A DNA stretch of 5,174 nt from Flavobacteriales bacterium (lineage in GTDB: Bacteria; Bacteroidota; Bacteroidia; Flavobacteriales_D; Parvicellaceae): NCBI GenBank assembly GCA_015488785.1, contig WFNC01000357.1, forward strand, positions 1-5,174, written 5' to 3'. Numbering within the stretch: the first letter of the stretch is position 1; each line of letters begins with the position of its first letter. The notes under the pieces are model-generated. The model was not told the origin of the DNA. It made no database searches and saw nothing but the letters and a program-made list of their open reading frames with translations. Positions 1 to 5,174 of this stretch are shown one piece after another. The translations under genes were made by a program, and so were the position numbers.

Positions 1-384
1 CTCAGACTTAACTTCTAAATTTGCGCTTGTAATGGGGTTATCATTCTTATCGGTAAGAATTAAAGGAATACTTTTATTGTTTTGAATAATAGACAATGCA
101 AAACTGTAATCACTTAGGTCTTTTTGCATTTCTTTGGTTGCCTTTACCCAAAGTTCTACTTTTTTTCGTTCCTGTTCTGCCAACTCTTTAAATGATTCGT
201 TGGTAACGTGAACTAAATCGGCTTTTTTTCTAATGGCTTCACTCCAAAGTTTTACTTTTTGCCGTTCTTCTTTTTGAACTTTATGAGCAATAGAACTAGA
301 ATACCATAAAATAATCCCTACAATTAAGATAGCAAGGGCAATTAAAGCTAATTTCCAAGTTTGTTTTTTTGAGTAGATATTCAT
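1..384 (-). CDS. N-terminal part of a probable sensor histidine kinase (cut by window edge)
   Basis: The reading frame opens at an ATG (384-382) and runs without a stop to base 1, giving 128 residues; the C-terminal part is outside the window. It starts MNIYSKKQTWK, followed by one hydrophobic membrane segment (about residues 12-28). A charged, helical juxtamembrane region (about 35-90) comes next and contains two copies of an E-R-x-K-V-x-L-W motif 32 residues apart. After it comes the start of a folded domain containing IQNNKSIPLILTDKNDNPI. This start, the duplicated ERKKVELW helix and the 'NN..IP.ILTD..' segment match my recollection of a flavobacterial sensor kinase family with a PAS-like domain followed by HisKA and HATPase_c. 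None of the kinase boxes (H, N, G1, G2) is inside the window, so the kinase call rests on N-terminal resemblance alone. It would sit in the inner membrane. The gene begins 48 bp after the lipoprotein gene ends and could be the last gene of the same transcript. No Shine-Dalgarno sequence is seen; the leader is A/T-rich. Confidence 0.7.
   Translation of the reverse strand, partial: MNIYSKKQTWKLALIALAILIVGIILWYSSSIAHKVQKEERQKVKLWSEAIRKKADLVHVTNESFKELAEQERKKVELWVKATKEMQKDLSDYSFALSIIQNNKSIPLILTDKNDNPITSANLEVKSE
148..267 (-). repeat. Internal tandem repeat encoding the duplicated juxtamembrane helix motif
   Basis: Bases 244-267 and 148-171 match at 21 of 24 positions and are exactly 96 bp (32 codons) apart. 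They encode E-R-Q-K-V-K-L-W (residues 40-47) and E-R-K-K-V-E-L-W (residues 72-79). The two copies sit on the same face of the predicted juxtamembrane helices of the probable sensor kinase. The intervening sequence is less alike, so only the helix core is conserved. Confidence 0.75.
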
Positions 385-432
385 ATTTGTATATATTCTC
401 AAACCAAAAAGCTAATCGGCTTGAATACATCT

Positions 433-888
433 TTAGTTATTCTTATTCTTTAGGTATTCTCCGTAGTGTAATATTAATGATGCAGTTCTGTAAAGAGTCG
501 TGTCGTTTGGAGTAAGTTGAATTCCTGTTTTTCTTTCATTATTCATCTCTAATTGACCCGCTTTAGACCATTTGAAAACACCTAAAAAAAGATCATCTAC
601 ACAAGTATATTTATCACTCAAATCTTCTACAGTATCCTTATTAGCATCTAATACAATAAAGTCATCATTAAAAGAAAAAATTTCATTCCCTTCTATATCT
701 GTAATTCTAGTTTGCTCTAGTTTGCCGATAGCAATCTCATTTTGATAAATTAGTCCTTCTTTGTCCAACTTTAGCGAGGTTGTATCTTCATCTATTGTTA
801 TTTCTAATGGTGCTATTGTAATAGTTTCTTTTTGTTCTGAACAGGCAACACTCGTTATAATTAAGAGTGATATAATTAAAATTTTCAT
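433..888 (-). CDS. Small lipoprotein of unknown function, paralogous to the middle of its upstream neighbour
   Basis: This encodes 151 residues, from ATG at 888 to TAA at 433. The N-terminus has a Lys at position 2, a hydrophobic core (3-12) and a lipobox-like S-V-A-C, so Cys16 is the likely lipidated residue after signal peptidase II cleavage. The following Ser-Glu-Gln-Lys is weakly like the acidic surface-export signals of Bacteroidota lipoproteins, so I cannot tell periplasmic from surface-exposed. The mature part (about 38-149) has alternating short beta-like segments with turns: G-x-x-x-x-N-E-I-x-I near residue 45, F-K-W-S-K-A-G-Q-L at 105-113 and a closing L-Y-R-T-A-S-L-I-L at 132-140. 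The same landmarks occur in the same order in the gene at 927-2276. I recognise no named domain. The gene follows that neighbour by 38 bp, which suggests one transcript. The upstream stretch is A/T-rich with no Shine-Dalgarno sequence, as usual in this phylum. The reading frame and lipoprotein nature are secure; the function is unknown. Confidence 0.88.
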   Translation of the reverse strand: MKILIISLLIITSVACSEQKETITIAPLEITIDEDTTSLKLDKEGLIYQNEIAIGKLEQTRITDIEGNEIFSFNDDFIVLDANKDTVEDLSDKYTCVDDLFLGVFKWSKAGQLEMNNERKTGIQLTPNDTTLYRTASLILHYGEYLKNKNN

Positions 889-926
889 ATTTTATTTTAG
901 TTATCTAGTGAATTATTATGTCTAAA

Positions 927-2276
927 TCATTTTGAATCTATCTCAATGTCGAGCGGAGGATTTTCTCTTTTATAAGGATTTCCTCTTGAATCTAAATCTA
1001 ACTTAAATCCTTTGTTACCTATTGACTTTTTAGGATTTAAAACGCTTGTTTTGGTGTAGTAAATCGCATTTACAATTTGTTTTCCATTTAAAAACGCATA
1101 ATTAAAAGATATATTATACATACCATCTAATTGTATTTTATCTACTACCGCTTTATCTACCGCTTCATTTCCGAATGACTTCTTTAACTTTCCTTTTGTT
1201 ATATTAACATTTATATTTTTAACTTGAAAAATAGTTAAATCAAGGTTTTTTAAAATAACTTTAGAAAGGTGTTTTTTATAATAACCAGGAATAGAAATAT
1301 CAAGAGCACTAATACTGTCATATAATTCAGAATCTCCTTCTAAACTATTTTTAACTATTGTTTTTTGAGTATTAATTTTCTTTGTTTCATTATTTAAAAC
1401 TTGTTCAAACGCTAACCCAAAATTATAGCTCATTTTTTGCACCTTTTTTTCTTCCCATAAATCATTACGCATTTTAAGGTTGTAGTTTAGGCGTACTTTT
1501 TCTGCAATCAATTTATAAACATTTTCTTTAAATTGTTCTTCAAGGTTAATTATTTTGTTTTCGAAAAAAAGATAATATAAAACCGATGTTGTTTGAAACA
1601 ATTGTCTTTTTAAGCCATTGTTTTTCACCTTTGATTTCGCTCCGTCGATAAGTAAATCTCCAGATGGACTCCATTCAAAATGCGTTTTATTTAGTTTAAA
1701 TTTCCCGTTTTGTTCAATCGTAACTAAAGTTTCAAATTTGTGATTCATTAACGAAACTTTGTGATCATCGTATAAGCCAAAGAAATCATCATTTATGATG
1801 TGTGCTATTATTTCATTATTCAAATCTAAAACTTTATAGTCTTTTGAAATGTTAGCGATGTGAATTTCATTAATAAAGACTTCACCTTTATCGGTTAATC
1901 TAAGGACTTGTTTTTCTCCCTCTATTTTTAGATTTGCGAGAATTAAATCCCCATTTATATTCATTAACGCACTTAAAGGAAAAAGTTCTCTAGGACTTGG
2001 ATCGTCTTCATATAAAATCGCTTCGTTATCTACTTTAATAGTTGAATACTTGCTTTCTATACCGAGGCTTTCAAGTAAATCTTCTACATCCTTTGTTTCC
2101 ATATTTTTCAAACGGTTATTTGAGATGTACGTTGCTTGAAAACTATATATTGACATATACTTTTCTCCATTAATTGTCTCTGATAAATCGGTATAATACG
2201 CCATATTTTGTCCAGTTAGTGTAGTGAATTGTAGTAAACTCAGATTTAGTATTAATAATATATAATAAATTTTCAT
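927..2276 (-). CDS. Exported protein of unknown function, 449 residues
   Basis: I chose the ATG at 2276-2274 because it puts a clean signal peptide at the N-terminus: M-K-I-Y-Y, then a hydrophobic stretch to about residue 20, ending T-L-T-G-Q with probable cleavage near Gln23. The frame can be extended to a GTG at 2300, but that would add eight residues in front of a complete signal peptide. The gene ends at TGA (927). No named domain is recognised. In this numbering, residues 25-120 are mixed. Residues about 124-242 are a beta-rich module shared with the lipoprotein at 433-888: N-E-I at 136-138, F-E-W-S-P-S-G-D-L at 200-208 and L-F-Q-T-T-S at 226-231. Residues about 245-305 are charged and probably helical. 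The remainder looks beta-rich and ends with a hydrophilic, proline-containing tail. No cell-surface sorting domain or membrane anchor follows the signal peptide, so a soluble periplasmic or secreted protein is most likely. It lies 55 bp after the OmpA-fusion gene, which suggests co-transcription. Confidence 0.85.
   Translation of the reverse strand: MKIYYILLILNLSLLQFTTLTGQNMAYYTDLSETINGEKYMSIYSFQATYISNNRLKNMETKDVEDLLESLGIESKYSTIKVDNEAILYEDDPSPRELFPLSALMNINGDLILANLKIEGEKQVLRLTDKGEVFINEIHIANISKDYKVLDLNNEIIAHIINDDFFGLYDDHKVSLMNHKFETLVTIEQNGKFKLNKTHFEWSPSGDLLIDGAKSKVKNNGLKRQLFQTTSVLYYLFFENKIINLEEQFKENVYKLIAEKVRLNYNLKMRNDLWEEKKVQKMSYNFGLAFEQVLNNETKKINTQKTIVKNSLEGDSELYDSISALDISIPGYYKKHLSKVILKNLDLTIFQVKNINVNITKGKLKKSFGNEAVDKAVVDKIQLDGMYNISFNYAFLNGKQIVNAIYYTKTSVLNPKKSIGNKGFKLDLDSRGNPYKRENPPLDIEIDSK
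1554..1907 (-). other. Shared module, copy in the 449-residue protein
   Basis: This segment encodes residues about 124-241 and aligns by eye with residues about 38-149 of the lipoprotein, coded at 442-777. Shared columns include L-x-L near the start, G-x-x-x-x-N-E-I-x-I, a D followed by N/G-N-E-I, N-D-D-F, F-x-W-S-x-x-G-x-L, L-x-x-T-x-S and a final N-K. A few short gaps are needed. Within this copy, D-K-G-E-V-F-I-N-E-I-H-I and Q-N-G-K-F-K-L-N-K-T-H-F look like two turns of a smaller repeat. Confidence 0.6.
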
Positions 2277-2331
2277 AATAGAATAAATTTGTTCAACCAC
2301 TTATACTCTTCAGTTCCTATTTGGTTCAATT

Positions 2332-3948
2332 CTATTTTTCCAACAAAACAATTTCAATTCTACGGTTTAAGTCTCTTCCCCAGCGATAAGTGTTTGGAGC
2401 AATTGGATTTTCGGAACCACAACCCGAGAAATAAAGTCGCTCTTCGGCTATTCCTAATTCAATCAAACGGTCGTAAACAGCTTTCGCTCTATTTACCGAA
2501 AGGGTTATATTTTTATCTTCAATTCCAGATTGATCAGTATAACCCATAATTTCTATTTTAAGTGATGCGTTATATTTCATTAGTTCAAAAAGAGAATCAA
2601 CTTGTACTGTATTTGTATCGTTGATTGTAAACATATTGGGTTCGAATACTACATGATTTAGCAATAAAGATTCTCCGATTTTTTTATCAAACAAATCCTT
2701 GAGGCTTGCGTTTTGTTTGTTGTCAAAAGCGTCTTCTTTTTCGTCCACCAATTTATCCGAAGACTCTTCTTTTTTCATCAATACTTTTATTTCGATTCTT
2801 CTGTTTGCAGCTCTGCCTCTTTTCGTTTTATTGGTGTACGCTGGTTTTGAAGAACCATAACCTCTATACGTTAATTTACTACTCGAAATCCCTTGTTTTA
2901 TTAAATAATCATAAACGTATTTGGCTCTATTTTTAGACAATGTTTTATTTGTCGCTTCATTTCCAGAACGGTCTGTATGGCCACCTATTTCTAATTTTAA
3001 ATCTGGACTTTTTGCTAATGCTTTAATGACATTTTGTAAATCTTCGTTTGCATTTGGATTAACCAATGTTGTTTTGTTTGGTAAAAACTTCACATGATCC
3101 AAAATCAAGACTGTGTTGATAGGAATCGCTTCGGGAACGATAACTAAATGTTCGATTGTAATGTGTAATTGACTTTTGTCGATTACTGTAGGCATAGGTG
3201 GGCAAATCCTATTCTGCAAAGAATCTTTTAGTATAAATTCTGAATAGGGTTTAAAATTTTTGATTCTTTCTCTTATTTTATTGTAACGAGGACTTGTATT
3301 TGCTCCATCTGTTCCCAAATCCCAATAAGAAGTTGCATCTAAATCGCTCATTCCACAAAACTGTTTTAAGATGATTGCAGAAATAAATCCTGAGGCGTGC
3401 CACCCATTCCAACAATGGAGATAAACAGGCCCGATAGTAGAATCGATTGCACTTTTATATACAATTTCCAACATTTCATAAACATGCTGATCATCGAAGT
3501 AATCGAACTGATCGTATTTCAATACATTTTTCGAATCATTTACACATTTACAAGTATCTAATACAGGAGCTGTTTCCCAATTTTTTCGGTATAAATAAAT
3601 AGAACTAGAGAATCCTTCTTTACATAAGTTTCTTACACCATCATTTGGCATTGGATTACTGTTATTTCTTTTTGCTGTTTTATGGTAATAATTGTTTGCT
3701 CCACCTCTATACGCCACACCGTGCAAAATAGTTCTCATATTACGAGTTCCATAGAGTTCATCAAATCCATTTCCCCAATTGTCAACTATCTTGTACAACA
3801 AATCTGTCTCTTTATATCTCTTTTGATAATAATCGGGAGATAGATTAAATTGAGGTTCTAAATATTCGATAGAATCTTGGGAGAAGCTATTAAATGATAT
3901 CGAAACAACTAAAAAAGATATTATTATTTTGTATATGAAGTTTATCAT
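2332..3948 (-). CDS. Exported fusion: phosphatase-like domain lacking the catalytic Arg plus two OmpA peptidoglycan-binding domains
   Basis: This encodes 538 residues, from ATG at 3948 to TAG at 2332. Residues 1-24 are a signal peptide ending S-F-S-Q, so the protein acts outside the inner membrane. Residues about 72-240 resemble a tyrosine/dual-specificity phosphatase: an early Y-R-G-G (80-83), an acidic D-Y-F-D-D segment (149-153) where the general acid may lie, and the signature H178-C-W-N-G-W-H-A-S-G187. That matches the pattern HCxxGxxR(S/T)G except that Ala185 replaces the phosphate-binding Arg, so normal phosphatase chemistry is doubtful. Two OmpA-like domains follow at about 283-391 and 429-537. 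Both keep the Asp and Arg known to bind diaminopimelate in OmpA: D326/R341 (in G-H-T-D-R and K-N-R-A) and D472/R487 (in G-Y-T-D-Q and V-N-R-A). A Lys/Asp/Glu-rich linker (392-420) joins them. The protein is therefore probably held on peptidoglycan in the periplasm. Sequence databases would likely label it just 'OmpA family protein'. It is the first gene of a closely spaced set (3948 to 1). Confidence 0.92.
   Translation of the reverse strand: MINFIYKIIISFLVVSISFNSFSQDSIEYLEPQFNLSPDYYQKRYKETDLLYKIVDNWGNGFDELYGTRNMRTILHGVAYRGGANNYYHKTAKRNNSNPMPNDGVRNLCKEGFSSSIYLYRKNWETAPVLDTCKCVNDSKNVLKYDQFDYFDDQHVYEMLEIVYKSAIDSTIGPVYLHCWNGWHASGFISAIILKQFCGMSDLDATSYWDLGTDGANTSPRYNKIRERIKNFKPYSEFILKDSLQNRICPPMPTVIDKSQLHITIEHLVIVPEAIPINTVLILDHVKFLPNKTTLVNPNANEDLQNVIKALAKSPDLKLEIGGHTDRSGNEATNKTLSKNRAKYVYDYLIKQGISSSKLTYRGYGSSKPAYTNKTKRGRAANRRIEIKVLMKKEESSDKLVDEKEDAFDNKQNASLKDLFDKKIGESLLLNHVVFEPNMFTINDTNTVQVDSLFELMKYNASLKIEIMGYTDQSGIEDKNITLSVNRAKAVYDRLIELGIAEERLYFSGCGSENPIAPNTYRWGRDLNRRIEIVLLEK
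3388..3417 (-). other. Degenerate phosphatase signature loop (Arg replaced by Ala)
   Basis: These ten codons encode H-C-W-N-G-W-H-A-S-G. The Cys codon is TGT at 3414-3412 and the Ala codon is GCC at 3396-3394. In the bacterial form of this family, 'HCxxGxDRTG', the last part reads Asp-Arg-Thr-Gly; here it reads His-Ala-Ser-Gly. Changing an Arg codon to GCC needs at least two base changes, so a single sequencing error is an unlikely explanation. The reading frame is open and domain-like on both sides, so no frameshift is involved. Confidence 0.85.
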
Positions 3949-4027
3949 GGTCTTGTTTTATTCGCAAAAAGAATATACGTTATACAATTAGCTTTCCAAT
4001 TTTTGAAAAACTAACTGAGAATACCAA

Positions 4028-4063
4028 CAAAAATAACCGACTTAACACTTCATTATCATCAAA
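4028..4063 (-). promoter_or_regulatory. Weak candidate promoter for the OmpA-fusion gene
   Basis: On the minus strand, TATTTTTG (4035-4028) fits the Bacteroidota -7 consensus TAnnTTTG. A TTTG (4063-4060) lies 24 bases upstream, slightly further than the usual -33 to -7 spacing. Transcription would start near 4021 and leave about 70 bases of untranslated leader before the ATG at 3948. The 177-bp gap is the only long one in the window, so a promoter here is expected. In such AT-rich DNA, however, a match this short can arise by chance. I see nothing else distinctive in 3949-4125. Confidence 0.3.
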
Positions 4064-4125
4064 GTTTAAATATTTATTAACATGTAAATCATTACAATAC
4101 CTTTGATTTGTAAAAACGACTTCTT

Positions 4126-5174
4126 TTACTTTCTGACAACATCAATAAAACCTTTATAAACAAGCTCTTCTCCTCCTATACTTACTAATTTTAATACATA
4201 AAAATAAGTTCCATCCACTACATCTTCACCAGATAAAACGTTACGGACATTGGTTTGTCCTCCCCAGTTATTTTCATACGGTTGTGATTCAAACACGGGA
4301 TTTCCCCATCTATTAAAAATTAACAGCGAATTATCTTCATAGTTTTCTAAAGCTCTTATTACAAACAAATCATTTAACCCATCAGAATTAGGCGATAAGG
4401 CATTTGGAATTTCCAACTCATGCGTTGTATTTACAATTAAAGTGTCGTAAGCTAAACATCCGTTCTCACTATTTGTTAATGTAATTGTGACAAAATGAGT
4501 TCCAGATTCTTCAAAAACATATTGTAAACTAGAGTCACTACCAACACTGCTACCATCGACAGACCAATCGACATTACCAACATTCCCATTATAAGTTAAA
4601 CTAAAGTCATTGAAGGTAAAATAAGAGATTATTGAATCAGAATTTCCATCATAAAAAATATCAACAAACGCATCTCCATCTTGAATTACAGAAACTTGAT
4701 TTGAAGTTGTACATCCATTTAATACATTTGTAACTGTCAATTCATAAACGCCTTCCGCATCAATAGAAGGAATTAAGCTCATTGCCCCGCTTACAATATC
4801 CCCGTCAATTGTAGTCCATAGGTATTCATAATCTCCTACTGAAGATCCTACTCCTGACAATTGAATTTCGGGATTCAAGCAACTGATTAAGGTATCGTTT
4901 CCTACTACAGAAACAGGATGAACCGTATCTATTTGCACCAATAAGGAATCTAATGAAGAACAATGATTATCGGTATTTATGACGTTAAAATAATAAACGC
5001 CGTCCAAATCTATTGTTGTATTTAACATATTTGCCCCACTTACAATATTTCCATTATTCGTTGTCCAATTATAAGTGAAATTTCCTGATTGAGAATTATT
5101 TCCATTAAGAATTATAGCAGAATGGCTACAATTGACTAAAGTATCTAATCCAGCGTCAATAACCGGCAGAACAG
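4126..5174 (-). CDS. C-terminal part of a T9SS-secreted surface protein with Ig/PKD-like repeats and a type B (CHU_C) sorting domain
   Basis: The frame is open from base 5174 to TAA at 4126, giving 348 residues; the N-terminus is outside the window. The Met codon at 5028 is not the start: coding continues upstream through a repeat with the same pattern. From the N-terminal side, two 83-residue repeats each carry D-T-L-[VI]-[NS]-C, W-T-T, G-[ND]-I-V-S-G-A, G-V-Y and a second Cys, typical of adhesin-like Ig-fold repeats in Bacteroidota. A PKD-like domain follows (4674-4429), with W-S-V-D-G, then G-T-H-F-V-T-I-T-L and C-L-A-Y-D-T. The last 97 residues (4419-4129) match the gliding-motility-associated C-terminal domain (TIGR04131/CHU_C): I-P-N-A-L-S-P-N-S-D-G-L-N-D, I-F-N-R-W-G-N-P-V-F, W-G-G, G-T-Y-F-Y-V-L and a terminal Y-K-G-F-I-D-V-V-R-K. 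This domain directs export through the type IX system and surface attachment or release. It is likely a surface adhesin or structural protein; what it binds is not visible. Confidence 0.93.
   Translation of the reverse strand, partial: VLPVIDAGLDTLVNCSHSAIILNGNNSQSGNFTYNWTTNNGNIVSGANMLNTTIDLDGVYYFNVINTDNHCSSLDSLLVQIDTVHPVSVVGNDTLISCLNPEIQLSGVGSSVGDYEYLWTTIDGDIVSGAMSLIPSIDAEGVYELTVTNVLNGCTTSNQVSVIQDGDAFVDIFYDGNSDSIISYFTFNDFSLTYNGNVGNVDWSVDGSSVGSDSSLQYVFEESGTHFVTITLTNSENGCLAYDTLIVNTTHELEIPNALSPNSDGLNDLFVIRALENYEDNSLLIFNRWGNPVFESQPYENNWGGQTNVRNVLSGEDVVDGTYFYVLKLVSIGGEELVYKGFIDVVRK
4675..5172 (-). repeat. Two tandem 249-bp repeats in the surface-protein gene
   Basis: Units 5172-4924 and 4923-4675 each encode 83 residues in the same frame with no length change. 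Corresponding landmarks are exactly 249 bp apart, for example the 'gcccc' of the S-G-A codons at 5033-5037 and 4784-4788, and the D-T-L starts at 5145 and 4896. Similarity is clear at the DNA level around the W-T-T to G-A segment but weaker elsewhere, so the units have diverged. More units probably lie upstream of the window. Confidence 0.8.

Noticed and set aside
403..422. Short inverted repeat AAGC ... GCTT followed by T residues between the lipoprotein and kinase genes
   Set aside because: With only four base pairs and a six-base loop, it is expected by chance and does not support a terminator separating the two genes.
2277..2300. GTG at 2300 as the start of the 449-residue protein
   Set aside because: It adds eight residues before a complete signal peptide that begins at the in-frame ATG at 2276, which is the more credible start.
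2289..2549. Open frame of 86 codons on the plus strand
   Set aside because: It lies opposite the end of the OmpA-fusion gene, and its translation shows no domain, signal or independent leader. The minus-strand frame carries a clear OmpA domain here.
2706..2936. Open frame of 76 codons on the plus strand
   Set aside because: It is fully antisense to the first OmpA domain and linker. Its composition, rich in Phe, Leu and Cys, is what reverse-reading of Lys/Glu-rich coding sequence gives.
4110..4129. Possible terminator hairpin after the surface-protein gene (GTAAAA ... TTTTAC on the minus strand)
   Set aside because: The stem is about six A/T-dominated pairs, overlaps the stop codon and has no following T-run, so it is too weak to call.
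5026..5028. ATG at 5028 as the start of the surface-protein gene
   Set aside because: The frame stays open to the window edge, and the upstream residues form the first part of a repeat identical in layout to the next one. The ATG is internal.

Overview
The window is AT-rich DNA, most likely from a marine or environmental member of the Flavobacteriia (Bacteroidota). Three things point there. A C-terminal type IX secretion (T9SS) type B sorting domain is present. Signal peptides of the '...SFSQ' style are present. The gene starts lack Shine-Dalgarno sequences and have A/T-rich leaders instead. Every gene I can support lies on the minus strand, so transcription runs from right to left.

In transcription order: (1) 5174-4126 is the C-terminal 348 residues of a secreted, repeat-rich surface protein that ends in a CHU_C / gliding-motility-type sorting domain; its N-terminus is outside the window. 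(2) After a 177-bp gap, 3948-2332 encodes an exported 538-residue protein. It fuses a tyrosine/dual-specificity-phosphatase-like domain to two tandem OmpA peptidoglycan-binding domains. The phosphatase signature has alanine where the catalytic arginine should be. (3) 2276-927 encodes an exported 449-residue protein of unknown family. (4) 888-433 encodes a 151-residue lipoprotein. Its body resembles the middle of the preceding protein, so the two neighbours share a module. (5) 384-1 is the N-terminal 128 residues of a membrane-anchored protein that looks like a flavobacterial sensor histidine kinase, cut by the left window edge.

Genes 2 to 5 are separated by only 38-55 bp and could be co-transcribed. 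Three of them encode envelope proteins and the last is a probable membrane sensor. A joint role in the envelope, perhaps sensing or remodelling, is possible but is inference from context only. The most unusual element is the apparently arginine-less phosphatase domain tethered to peptidoglycan by two OmpA domains, next to two paralogous exported proteins of unknown function. I saw no RNA genes, CRISPR arrays, insertion sequences or attachment sites, and no gene-free stretch exceeds 300 bases.
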